A stretch of DNA of 64,000 nucleotides from Dipteronia dyeriana (lineage: Eukaryota; Streptophyta; Magnoliopsida; Sapindales; Sapindaceae): contig CM065297.1 in the NCBI GenBank assembly GCA_032871835.1, forward strand, positions 59,941,253 to 60,005,252, given 5' to 3'. This document shows, piece by piece, positions 37,101-47,865 of the stretch. Made by a program: the position numbers and the translations under genes. How positions within the stretch are numbered: position 1 is the first letter of the stretch; each line of letters starts with the position of its first letter. The notes under the pieces were generated by a model. It worked only from the letters and a program-made list of their open reading frames with translations, did not search any database and was not told the origin of the DNA.

Positions 37101-37773
37101 CTCTAAATTTCGGTCAAGAAGAGATTTGAAGCTCCAAATTTCGTGCAAGCCAAAGAAAATTTAGAGAGAGGAAAAATCCGGCCATTAGATAATTCTAAGA
37201 AGAAAAATTTGGCCAAACCCTAATTTTTCTAAAAGAGTTTTCGGCCACCATAGAATTTTGAGTATAGAGAATTCGGTTCCAGCTCTAGATAAATTCATCC
37301 AACTCTAAAGATTGGTGTGTGAAAATTCGACAAAGAGGAAAAGGAAGAAAGAACGTTTTGTATTCGATAGCAGCCTTTACATTAAAAGGTTTGTGTACAA
37401 CATCGAATCTAGGTTCACGCAAGTTTCAATCAAATTGATTGATAATTCTCAAGTGACCTAACCTTTTTTTTTTCTTTTGGAGGATTATTTTGACTAACAA
37501 AGAGAAAGATTTTGTTTGTTTCCATCCTCAGGTATACAATTTAAAGAAAGGGAGCCCACACTCCTAGGTGATTCACGTTCGTGATTGGATTGGAAGATCT
37601 TACGGATTCAAATCAGCACTAGTTCAATCGTCACGAGAAAAATGTACGACACTTTTTATATACATCAATTAATCTAGAGTTAAGGTTCTTGTTATTATAA
37701 AAGGAACATTTTTAAATATATCAAACCCTAATTTTTTATTTTTTCACGCTTCCGTTGCACAATTTTCCCTACA
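33412..37773. mobile_element. Solo LTR (family X, copy 1) with perfect 5-bp TSD
   Basis: Begins TTTTGGGATTATGCTCGATA (a TG to TT change at the edge) and ends TTTTCCCTACA. CCTCT duplicates at 33407-33411 and 37774-37778. About 2.3 kb after removing the nested LTR. No gag, pol or PBS inside, so it is an LTR left after recombination. Homologous to 50518-52913. Confidence 0.83.
33610..35668. mobile_element. Solo LTR (family Y) nested in solo LTR X
   Basis: TGTTGGAACCCCGTTCACC to GGCATAAACCCCAACA, 2059 bp, flanked by TTCTT (33605-33609 and 35669-35673). The uninterrupted site AATTCTTTAGTTAG is present in LTR X copy 2 at 50721. Contains (AT)n runs at 34147-34191 and 34298-34316, and inverted-repeat-rich TTAATTAA segments (34440-34640). 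Confidence 0.88.
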
Positions 37774-38401
37774 CCTCTTCCAACCATCGGGACTGTAACA
37801 CATTCCACCTCGCTATGGTCACAGCCCCATGAGAATCACGAGGTATCATTCTCTCCCACGGTAACAACATAAGTGGTTGTACATACAATCATTAACAAAT
37901 TCTTATCAACAATAAAAAACCAAAAAACAAGATGCGATACCAATAATTTATAACTACTTATATAGAATTGCGTATCCAATACATTGATCCTCTGGTTGTA
38001 CACATTGGAGAATCCTCGCTGATGCTTCCGAAGAATATGGAGGTATGCGTCCATATGCTTATTCGATATGCTAATTGGGGTAAGGGACTGCTGAGGCTCG
38101 GTCGATGTGCTGGGTGGGGGAGGGGACCGCTGAGCCTGGTTCGATATGTTGGGTGGGGGATGGGACCGTTGAGCCTGGGTCGATATGTTGGGTGGTGGGT
38201 AGAGTTCGGTCTGGGTTGACTCAGATAGGACAACTAGAAGGTTCGACTAGACTGCTGTATATGTAGCAGGCCTACTATCGCTGGTACGCGACTGAGCTTG
38301 ACTCTCCAGACCTGCCCCAAGTAGACAGGTCCTCGCTACGTCCACCCCCCCCCGTATACCCATCTGTCCTGTCTTTGGGACTAAGGCTTGGATAAGGAGG
38401 T

Positions 38402-38424
38402 GGGGGGGGGGGGGGGGGGGGGGG
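38402..38424 (+). repeat. Poly-G tract of 23 bases
   Basis: Uninterrupted run of G from 38402 to 38424, at the left edge of a 443-bp duplication. The matching place in the second copy (38861-38866) has only six or seven G. Length may be affected by sequencing error. Confidence 0.9.
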
Positions 38425-39300
38425 CATCTCTGTGTGTATGTATGGTGGACCCTTGAAGCCTCCAGATCATATCCAGTAACACTCGGTGTTGTTGCTAATG
38501 TTCTTCATCACTCTTCTGGATCACATCCACCAACTCCATGTGGTGACGCTTTCGATCCTCTTCACTCTTCCAAAGGGCTTCAAGCACATCGTTCAACATA
38601 TCTACCTATGGCACCTGAAATCATGTTTACATTATTAGTACAAAACTATCAACATCATGTGTTAATAGAAAAACAAAACTTTCTTTTCAACTTACCTCTC
38701 CATCACGTCCAACGCCCCCACATGAATCCCTTGTAGATGTAGCATGTCCGGGGGTGGTAAACCGACCCCGCCTATGCCTATGCCTATGCCTTTCTCATTG
38801 AGGGTCTGTCTGTTATCCCTCATTGTCAATGGGCCTTAAACCCCCAGTGACAGTGAGATGGGGGGGCATCTCTGTGTGTATGCATGGTCGACCCTTGAAG
38901 ACCCCATATCATATCCAGTAAAACTCGGTGTTGTTGCTAATGATCTTCATCACTCTTCTGGATCACATCCACCAACTCCATATGCTGACGCTCTCGATCC
39001 TCCTCACTCTTTCGAAGGGCTTCATGCACATCGTTCAACAGATCTACCTATGGCGCCTGAAATCATGTCTATATTATTAGTACAAAACTATCAACATCAC
39101 GTGTTAATAGAAAAACAAAACTTTCATTTCAACTTACCTCTCCATCACGTCCAACGCCCCCACAGGAATCCCTTGTAGATGTAGCATGTCCGGGGGTGGT
39201 AAACCGACCCCGCCTATGCCTATGCCTATGCCTTTCTCATTGAGGGCCTGTCTGATATCCCTCACTGTCATTGGGCCTTAAACCCTAAGCATCGGGCTCA
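38425..39300 (-). repeat. 443-bp tandem duplication, probably part of the Ulp1-gene coding region
   Basis: CATCTCTGTGTGTATG starts at 38425 and 38868; the two copies agree closely, including CTATGCCTATGCCTATGCCT (38774, 39217). On the minus strand each has a frame with a coiled-coil-like stretch (VHEALRKSEEDRERQHMELV) that looks like part of a larger protein between the protease and DUF1985 parts. Confidence 0.85.
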
Positions 39301-39546
39301 GATCCCTTATTGTCGCTGGTCCTGTCCGTCAAACCCCCACCTTCTGTCCCACTGTTCCCACCAAAGGTAGTCTTATTAGGGACCGGAGGTGGAATCTGAA
39401 GCCTGTCCTCATCTACACACAGGCTCCCCCTTCGTTTATCCCTGCCTAGTATGGTGCATGTCTCTCAGCTGGTGTGGGCACCAGTTCCTTCCTCGCAAAC
39501 ATCTAATATATTGGTTAGAACAATGTAATTGTACACTTACTAACTA
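39301..39546. other. Remainder of MULE D-B gene before MULE A
   Basis: Continues the interrupted Ulp1-type gene (minus strand). Ends in TACTAACTA (39538-39546), the probable MULE A target site. Confidence 0.4.
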
Positions 39547-39989
39547 AGGGGTCGATAAATAAATGGCACTATTTGAGAGGGGTGTTATGCAAATGTCACC
39601 AGTTTAGTAATGCAAGTTTAAAAGGCACTATTTAAACTAAACAGATGAGAATACCCCCACAAAATTGAAAAAGAGAAAATTTATCGTTTTGTGTTTCTGA
39701 GAAAAGCAACAGCGAGAAAGAAACCGAAGATAATGAAATCGACGACAACGAAATCGACAGTGAGGAAATTGAGAGCTTATTGACCGAAACGAGAATACAG
39801 TACATTTCGCAGCGAGTGACAAAGGTAAGTTGAGTTTGTTTTATGTATCGATTTGTTGTTCATAACTTATAATTACATTTCAGACTTGTTCTGTTGAAAG
39901 AAATTGTAGATTAGGGTTGACAGTGGTTGTGGTTTTGGTTTGAGTTTGAAATGAGGTTAAATATTCTGGTATCGAGGAATTTTTGTTTT

Positions 39990-41110
39990 GAAAAAAAATA
40001 AATCGAGAACATTTCAAGCGAGATTGAGGATTTTTTTAAGAAAGAATTGAGAAGTTTTTCAAAGTGATAGAGCTTTTGTTAAATGATTGAGAATATTTTT
40101 CATAGAATCGAGAGGTTTTTCAAAGGATCGAGACTATTATGAAAGGATCGAGAATTTTTGAAAACGATCGAGAATATTATGATAACGATCGAGATTGTTT
40201 TTCAAAGGATCGAGATTTTTTAAAATGATCGAATCGAGAAGATTTTTCTAATAATCGAGAAGATTTTTCTAATAATCGAGAAGAGTATTCAAAGAATCGA
40301 GAGTTTTGTGAAAGTGTCGAGAATATTTTCAAAGGATCGAGAATGTTTTTCAAATGGTCCAGTTTTTAGAAAATGATCGAGAATATTTTTCAAAGAATCG
40401 AGAGGTTTTTCAAAGGCTCGAGACAATTTTCAAAGCTTCGAGAATTTTTTCAAAGGGTCGAGATTTTTTAAATTGATCGTGAACATTTTTCAAAGAATCG
40501 AGAGGTTTTTCAAAGGATTGAGAGTTTTTTGAAAGGATCGAGAATATTTTCTAACGATCGAGAATGTTTTTCAAAGGGTCGAGAACATTTTCAAATGATC
40601 GTGAAGTTTTTTCAATGAATCGAGAGGTTTTACAAAGGATCGAGCCTATTTGCAAAGGATTGAGAACTTTTGAAACAAATCGAAAACTTTTTAAAATGAT
40701 CGTGAAGTTTTGAGAGGTTTTACAAATGATCGAGGCTAATTTCAAAGGATCGAGCATATTTGGAAAGGATTGAGAACTTTTGAAACAAATCGAAAACTTT
40801 TTAAAATGATCGTGAAGTTTTTTCAATGAATCGAGAGGTTTTACAAATGATCGAGACTAATTTCAAAGGATCGAGCCTATTTGCAAAGGATTGAGAACTT
40901 TATAAACAAATTGAGAACGTTTTTAAATGATCGTGAAGTTTTTATAATGAATCGAGAGGTTTTAGAAGGGATCGAGACTATTTACAAAGGATCTAGCCTA
41001 TTTGCAAAGGATCGAGAACTTTTTTTAAAATTCGTGATCTTTTTCAAAGAATCGAGACTATTTTAAAAGTTTCGAGAATTTGTTTCAAACGATCGAGAAT
41101 ATTTTCTAAT
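39990..41110 (+). repeat. Subterminal array of GATCGAGAATTTTT, left arm of MULE A
   Basis: About 40 degenerate copies of GGATCGAGAATTTTTCAAA at roughly 25-35-bp spacing, nearly all in one orientation. Larger local duplications lie inside (40640-40720 resembles 40760-40840). It ends just before the first exon of the Ulp1-like gene. Confidence 0.92.
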
Positions 41111-41152
41111 TTTTGTGCAGTTTACTAATGTACTGTTTCTGTGACATTGCAG

Positions 41153-43683
41153 ATGACGAGCACTATGAAGGAAATGCTTAAAACTGCAGAGGGAGATTGG
41201 TTCAAGGGAAAATTGACCCGACAAGACCATTTTGAAACCCTGTCTCCGTATAGACGATGCACTGAATTAGGTCCCTGAAGACTTTACTGTTCAGGATCGG
41301 TGTCTGTTCATGGCCTCCTGTTTCGGGCATTTCATGTCGATGCACTGGGAGCTGAAGTTTTCTGGTGGTGTTATTCATCAGCTGTTGTTGTGGGAGTTGG
41401 ACCATGACGGGTCGACAGATGAGATGTGGTTCTTGTTAGGGAACCATGTGGTGAGGTTTTCGAAGGTGGAATTTAGCCTCATCACCGGATTATGTTTTGG
41501 AGTCATACCGGACACGAGTTTGTATGTTGCAGTTGAGAATGGCATACATTAACGGTACTTTCCTACACATGATGAGGTATCGTTGGATGACTTGAGGGTT
41601 GTTCTTACCCAGGGAGAGTTTGAAAAGGCATACGATGCTGTGAAGTTGTGCTTCATTTACATGTTGAACTGGATACCGATGGGGGTGGACGAGAGATTGA
41701 AGATTCCAGTTTGGCAGTTTTGGTTAGTAGAGGACCTCAATGCCTTCGATGTGTTCCCGTGGGGTTCCCACGTCTATAGGCATTCTATATTTTAATTCAA
41801 GCATGCCTTACCGCGACGTCGTGAGTAGAGACGACAACAGTCACAGGGCGATGTTGGACATTCCGTGGAGGGGTACAACATCTACGGTCTATCACACGCC
41901 CTTTTAGTAAGAAATTTAAATTCCAACATGTACATTTAATTTATAATCCAAAATTGTTTTGGATTATAATTGTACGTATCTTTGATGCAAATATTTTCTT
42001 TTGAGGTGATCCCCAAACCGGCAGAGGTTTTCGGGACTCAGAGGGTTTCAGACCTTTCACCTCCTAGCGATTCGCAGGCTCCCCCGCCACCTCTTAGAGA
42101 GCAGCGGGCTCCCTTGCCACCTCCTAGCAAGCAGCGGGCTCCCCTGCCACCTCCTAGCGAGTAGCAGGCTCCCTCGCCACCTTCTAGCGAACAGCAGGCT
42201 CCCCCTCCACCTTCTAGCGAGCAGCAGGCTCCCCCTCCACTCCCCTCTAGCAACAGGCTCCCCCTTTCCTGTCCTCATCTCAGCAAACCCCGACGGAGGG
42301 AGTTTGACAGCACATACGTGTACTGAAGCGCGGTTGGCAGTTGGTTAGCCAGTACACAGATCTGTGCTGACCTAAGAGGGCAAGGGTAATACTAGAGGGA
42401 TCTGAGCACGTATTTAATCCCTAGAAACTAGTGGACAATACCCAGTTGAAGGCGTACCGAGCCTACAAAAGGAACGTAAATGGGGAATTATAAGTAAATT
42501 TCATTGTTATTTAAGATGCCGAATTTCTTGTAATGCATTATATTAAAGTGTAGATGTTGGAACATTAATGCAGACGTGATGTTGATTTGCTGGAGCCGGT
42601 TGATGCTGCATGGTTCCATCGGTTGCAGACCAACTTCATGGATGTTGATGATCAGGTTTGTGGGAGCGTAAATCCTGATTTCAGTATTTGTTTTAGAAGT
42701 GTAAACATCCTAACATTTCTTAACGTGTTTATATTCCCAGCATATGGACGCGTACCTCTATATTCTTCGAAAGCGTCAACGGGAATTTCCGAATGTGTAT
42801 AGTCAAAATGTTAACATATTGGACTCACAATTCTTTGTAAGTACTGAAATTAATAATGATAACGCATTGTTTTATGTGTGTATGGAAAACGAAAATTAAT
42901 TTAAATACAATTGTTTCTACAGTCCTTTCTGGAGCACCAGTACAGGAAAATGATGCCTCACAATTCTCACGGGCAGATCACCCCGAGCTGTTAAAATGTT
43001 TTGAGGTCTTGGTGGAAGGATGACTACCTCACAACGGTCCTTGGGGGTGCCCCGATTGGATGCCGTCCGTGGCACGAGGTTGACATGGTAAGTGTTACTT
43101 GACATGGTTTGCAATTGTATATATAAATGGCTTTGTACATCCTAACACCCTGTTGTTGACGTTTCCAGGTCCTGATACCGTGCAACATTGGACGCCAACA
43201 TTGGCTACTGGTGACTGTGGACCTCATACGCGGGAAGCTGTTCATAGTCGACCCCTGGAGACAGGAGGTCGAACCTAGTATCCGAAAGCAGCAAGTAGCC
43301 CCGTTGCGCTACTTTATGCCCTCGATGTTGCATCAGGCCAGGTTTCATACTAAACGAGCGGCATGACTGTTGAAATTTGAGAAGACAAGTAAACCCTTTG
43401 ATATCACCGTCGTGTCGGAAAAACATATCCCCCTGCAGAAGCAATCGTAAGATATTACGTAATAGTCACTTTAAGATTGTATTATTATAAACCTAATGCT
43501 TTATTAACGCTTGTTAATGTATCCAACTTCAGGGGTAACTGTGGTCCCCACACGTTGAGATTGATCAAGTACATACTGGCGAACAAAAAAGATTTCGATT
43601 GGTCTGAAGACGATATGGGATCATTCAGGAGAAGATGGCGGTTGAAATATTTGCAAACTCCAGGCCCTTATAGATTTCTGTAG
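41153..43683 (+). pseudogene. DUF1985 / Ulp1-like (C48) protease gene of MULE A
   Basis: N-terminal DUF1985 part: FMASCFGHFMSMHWELKFSG, EMWFLLGNHVVRFSKVEF, LITGLCFG, then PVWQFWLVEDLNAFDVFPWG. A Pro-rich linker with a 30-bp repeat (42058-42255) follows, then exons at 42570-42655, 42741-42838 (HMDAYLYILRKRQREF), 42921-43090, and the protease core 43170-43448: GRQHWLLVTVDL (His), LFIVDPW (Asp), and after a GT-AG intron GNCGPHTLRLI (Cys, 43533-43565), ending RFL at 43683. Typical for MULE-borne SUMO-protease relatives; role in transposition unknown. Stops at 41268-41270, 41550-41552 and 43364-43366, plus frameshifts near 41800 and in the linker, make it non-coding as it stands. The catalytic His, Asp and Cys are all still readable. 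Confidence 0.87.
42058..42255 (+). repeat. 30-bp coding minisatellite (Pro-rich linker)
   Basis: Six to seven units of 30 bp, each encoding a PPPSEQQAPL-like decapeptide, between the DUF1985 and protease parts. The third unit has a stop (GAGTAG). Confidence 0.9.
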
Positions 43684-43934
43684 TAATTCATGTGTATACG
43701 TACCAATTCTGTTTTATATGTTCCAATTACTTTGTATATTTACAAATTCTTTTGTATATGTACCAACAATTTTGCAGCAGTTTACCAATTCTTTTGTATA
43801 TTTAGAAATTCTTTTGTATAATTTTTTTTATATTTTTATATATACCGAGAGTATTTAAATATAATTGCATTTCAATTACTTAACAAATCATATGAGTTCA
43901 AATTATAACAATGTCATCATGATAACGCCTAAAT
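43684..43934. other. Spacer between convergent MULE A genes
   Basis: About 250 bp, AT-rich, with repeats of CCAATTCTTTTGTATAT. It must hold both 3' ends. Confidence 0.6.
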
Positions 43935-46664
43935 TCATTCCATGGTCCCACTGTCTCTAGTAGGGCACGTCTGTCTGTTGTGACCAACAGTATAACAGAT
44001 ACTACACTTGCATCTGTATTCTTCAGAAATGACTCTGCTCGGATCTTCATCAGTAAAAGCTGGGTTAGAACATCTCCTCGAATTATGCCCTGGTTGTCGA
44101 CATCGCCTACAATTCTGTGTGGATGTTCTCTCCGAAGACAAGATACAGTGTGAAGCCCTCGGGTGATCTGCTTGTCTCTTGGAGCTTGGATTCAAAATGA
44201 CTCTTTTAGCGATGTCAGATGGCACAATCCAAGTGGAAGGATGTCCAACCGGTATAATAGGTACTGAAAACGCATCAATAAGTGTTTGTCGCTTGTAGTA
44301 GTCCGCACAGAGGGATGTGAAATCCATGTTTCGGTCCCTGTAAAAATATTGAAAACGATGATAAAATTGTATGATGTTTAACTACTATTAACCGTACACA
44401 AAATTGTATGATGTACCTTGCGGCAATGAGAGCATGAGAACATGGAAGAAGGTCCATTTGGAATTTGTTACATGTGCAGGTCTTCCGGGCTAAGTCAACG
44501 GTCTACTGTTTTCCAGCCTGTTTCACCGAAAATATTTTCCAGTCAACTGGATTAACGGTCATAAAATTGCATTTTTCTACACGTTTCAGGATCACAAGAT
44601 GTGCTGCATCGGCCAACTGATGACGCATGGATTGTGCAGCCCTATGACGATCTTGTAACCAACGCTGTAGCATATTCCTAATAAACTCTGCCAAAGTCAA
44701 CATAGGCAGTTGCCATGCAAATTTAAGGCATGAGTTTATGCATTCTGTAGCATTTATTGTCATGACCCTATACCTTCTGTCCGGGCAGTGAACACGGGAC
44801 CACTTCTGTGGACCGGCATCAATTACATATTCATATGCATTCGGGTGAAAGTTACGTAACTTTTCCATGTGTCGGTTATATTGCAACTCGGTGTACGCAC
44901 GGGCTGCTTTATCCATTATTGTGGCAACATCCTTTCTATGGTATCTCTTCTTATTATTTTCACAAAAGTGCCAGCAACATATGGTATAGGTGGCATAAGG
45001 GAACACTTTAGAAATCCCTGCTTCAATGCTTGCATGTCGATTAGAAATAAAAACCAAATCATCTATATGGCCAATGGAACCTTTCAAGCAATCCAAAAAC
45101 CACTCCCATGATAGGTTGTTTTGCGAGTCACCGCACCCAAAAGCAATTGGATAAACCTGTTCATTCCCATCTTGTACAGTTACAACAAACATTGTGCCCC
45201 CGAATCTACCCTTTAAATGGGTACCATCAACGGCAATAACTGGACACATACACCTCTGGAATCCTGTGACTGAGGCACCCAGCGACATGAAAAAGTATAT
45301 AAATTTACCATTTTCATCGCACTGCAAGTCAGTTATCGTTCCGGGATTTTGTTGTTTCAACACGTAACCGAATGATGGCAGCAGTTGGAAGCTTTCCTCA
45401 TGCATTCCATAGGTAAGTGACAAAGCATAATCAAGGGCTTGATGTGCCTTATTGTACATTATTTGGATGCCATACATTGTTTTCATGTCAGCGATTATGT
45501 CCTTCGGAAGTATTAATCGACCATCATGTTGCTGCAATCTAGGTGCAACCACTTCTCCATTATGACTGCACTAGTTTGTCGATGGCGGCGGTGAATCTCC
45601 TCCAATGGACAAGTGTGTTCGTTGATAAAACTACGTACTTGAAAGTATGTCGCTTCATCTCTCTTAACCGCTCTTAACTTCCATGTTCAGCTGTCTATCA
45701 AACAAACTAGATGTAATGTTGTCTTATTCGACCTTTTCACCTTCCACTCGAAGTTGTGCCGCATTACAAAATGGCCAGCCAATCTCTTCAAATCCCTTTT
45801 AGTAGGAAAAAATTGACCTTTATATATCATGCTGGTAGGTTCATTTTCTACCCAGTTCCTGCTTCCACCCATACCAAACGAGTATGATTCTGCTCCTGGA
45901 ATAACCCACGTTCTGGCATTCACAAAATTAGCTGGAGTTACATCAGGCCTGACCTCAGATGTCGTAGCTATATCTACTGCAGTGGAACTACATCCGTGGA
46001 CACGTCTTGCACGTCTTTCCATTTTGAACGGTTCTTCATCTTCCTTATTATTCGGTACATTATGTATCGGATGCAAATTTACCTCACTAGCCACCTCATG
46101 GATTGGTAGGTTATGAGGTAAATTGTTCTGCTCATTGTTCATGTCATCGTACATCTCATTGTATTGGTGGTTGTACTGCCCATCGTTCAATTCAATTTGA
46201 CAACCGAAATCATCGTTCCGGTGGGACACCATATAGGTTTTCCCTACCGTCAATCCCACTTCTTTCTATGAACAACTGGTTGCTTCCGCCTGAAGATCGA
46301 AATTGTTGGGTGTTATCATGAGGAGGGATTTCTTCACCGATGACACCTCCTGCAACCCTCTCAATTAAACTGCACATACTTGAGGGATTACCCTATCTTC
46401 CCCTAGCATAAACAAAACATCGTCGTCATTTCTTATAAATGTGCGACATGTGGTCCCGGGAACGATTGATATAGATTGTAGATCAGCAATGTATTTGTTC
46501 ACATCGTACTTCACAACGGTTTGTACGATTGACACCAGCTCTTCGTAAGTCATATTTCTAGACACATACATTCCTTGGTTATCGGAACCAAGAAACCTCT
46601 GATTTCCATCAGGTAATTGCTCCCATCGACCGTTATAAGATATTACTAATCTAACCCGATCCAT
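43935..46664 (-). pseudogene. MuDR-like MULE transposase (element A), broken and catalytically altered
   Basis: Starts MDRVRLVISYNGRWEQL (ATG at 46664). The next part has frameshifts (46380, 46260), then KGQFFPTKRDLKRLAGHFV, the MuDR DNA-binding domain (45687-45850). The DDE core lies at 45552-44503: VIAVDGTHLKGRFGG (first Asp), FISNRHASI, where the second catalytic Asp (SDRH in relatives) is Asn, and NATECINSC (Glu). A TAG follows the core at 44503-44505, right before the SWIM finger TCTCNKFQMDLLPCSH. A short intron ends near 44340; exon 2 has zinc knuckles CRRCRQPGHNSRRC and CSICYTVGHNRQTC, ending 43935. More complete than the element D copy (keeps its DNA-binding domain), but with stops, frameshifts and the Asp-to-Asn change it should not transpose. 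Confidence 0.88.
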
Positions 46665-46739
46665 TGTCCTGTGAAAATCATCATCACAATCAATTATTAA
46701 CAGATAAAAAAAAACTTTTACAATTACTAACAATTACAA

Positions 46740-47430
46740 AAAAATCAAATGGATCGAGTACTTTATATAAGGGATCGAGAACTTTTTCAAGGGTTCGAAA
46801 ATAATTTACAAAGGATCGAGAACTTATAAAAAGGGTTCTATTAAAGAAATTTTATTGAGAATATTTGTCAAACTATCGAGAACTTTTTATAACGGTTCGA
46901 GAACTTTTAACAAGGGAACGAGAACTTTTTATAAAGGATCGAGAACAATTCAAACGGTTCAAGAACTTTTTAAAGGGATCGAGAATGTTTGTTAAAAGGA
47001 CCGAGAACTTTTATCAACGGATCGACAACTTTCAACAAGTCAACGGGGAACTTTTCTATGGGATCGAGAACATTTCTAACGGTTCGAGAACTTTTTAAAG
47101 GGATCGAGTCTTTTTCTCAAATTATCGAGAACTTTTATCAAGGGATCGAGAACTTTTAACAAGGGAACGAGAACTTTTTCTAAGGGATCGAAAACTTTTT
47201 AAAGGGATCGAGAACATTTGTAACGGTTCGAGATCTTTTTAAAGGGTTCGAGAACTTTTTAAAGGGATTGAGAACATTTGTAACGGTTAGAGATCTTTTT
47301 AAAGGGTTCGAGAACTTTTATAACGGTTCGAGAACTTTTCGTAAGGGATCAAGAACTTTTCCTAAGGGATCGAACATTTTTTGTCGAACATTTTTTTCAA
47401 ATAATCGAGTTTTTTTCAAACTAAACAAGA
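46740..47430 (+). repeat. Subterminal array of GATCGAGAACTTTTT, right arm of MULE A
   Basis: About 25 degenerate copies of GGGATCGAGAACTTTTTAAA at 20-30-bp spacing, in the same orientation as the left-arm array, upstream of the transposase. Confidence 0.92.
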
Positions 47431-47865
47431 GCTCGTTCCAATATAAAATAAGCTCGATTCATCTTAAAATTTTCTCGGTCACACAAGAAAAAAACATTCT
47501 AGTGCAGAATCTAAAATGGATACATTGATATCGAGGAATGGATACATTGTAAACCTACACAGAAATGAATGCAAAATATCTGAAATGCATAAAAAAAATA
47601 AAAGAAATTTAAGTGAAGATCATAAATATTTGTTACCTTCTACTGCAGATTCTGGAGAGGGCCGAGACTCAAGTTTTTCAAACAACAACTTTTCTAGGGA
47701 GATACCAACGAGTTCAGAAAGGGGCTTTTAAAAAATTTAAGTTTAGGGGTAATTTGGGCAGTTCACCATAATAGGTGCATTTTAAACTTAAGTTATTAAA
47801 ATGGTGACATCATCACAACACACCTTAAAAAAGGTGATATATTTCACCATTTCCTCTACAAACTA

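Larger units (their letters stand above)
32750..38233 (-). pseudogene. Ulp1-like cysteine protease gene of MULE D-B, split by an LTR
   Basis: C48-type (SUMO protease-like) domain captured by the MULE, reading toward the transposase. From the right: Pro-rich part (38233-38060), MDAYLHILRK and NVYNQRINVLDTQFY (38054-37960), then after the solo LTR (33412-37773) RPWHEVD (33338-33408), a GQH-R-LVVTVDL block with the catalytic His (33200-33260), DP after DIF (catalytic Asp region), and CGPHSLRLIEYLL with the catalytic Cys (32860-32890). It stops at 32750. The Trp after the His is lost; several stops and frameshifts are present. The DUF1985 N-terminal part lies far right at 47880-48790 beyond MULE A. 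Identified by comparison with the better copy at 41153-43683. Confidence 0.78.
39547..47856. mobile_element. Complete two-gene MULE (element A) with captured Ulp1-like gene
   Basis: 8310 bp. Left end AGGGGTCGATAAATAAATGG and on; right end, inverted, GAGGAAATGGTGAAATATATC and on. They pair imperfectly, best over GGTGTTATGCAAATGTCACC against GGTGTGTTGTGATGATGTCACC, then AAGTTTAAAAGGCAC against AAGTTTAAAATGCAC. Flanks TACTAACTA (39538-39546) and TACAAACTA (47857-47865) match 8 of 9 bases. DUF1985-Ulp1 (+) and MuDR transposase (-) point at each other with 250 bp between. Layout as in the Kaonashi-type MULEs described in Arabidopsis. Both genes are broken. Confidence 0.82.

Noticed and set aside
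39990..41110. CRISPR-like array of short repeats and spacers
   Set aside because: Repeats are degenerate, spacers are A/T fill of variable length, the context is a plant MULE, and no cas genes exist.
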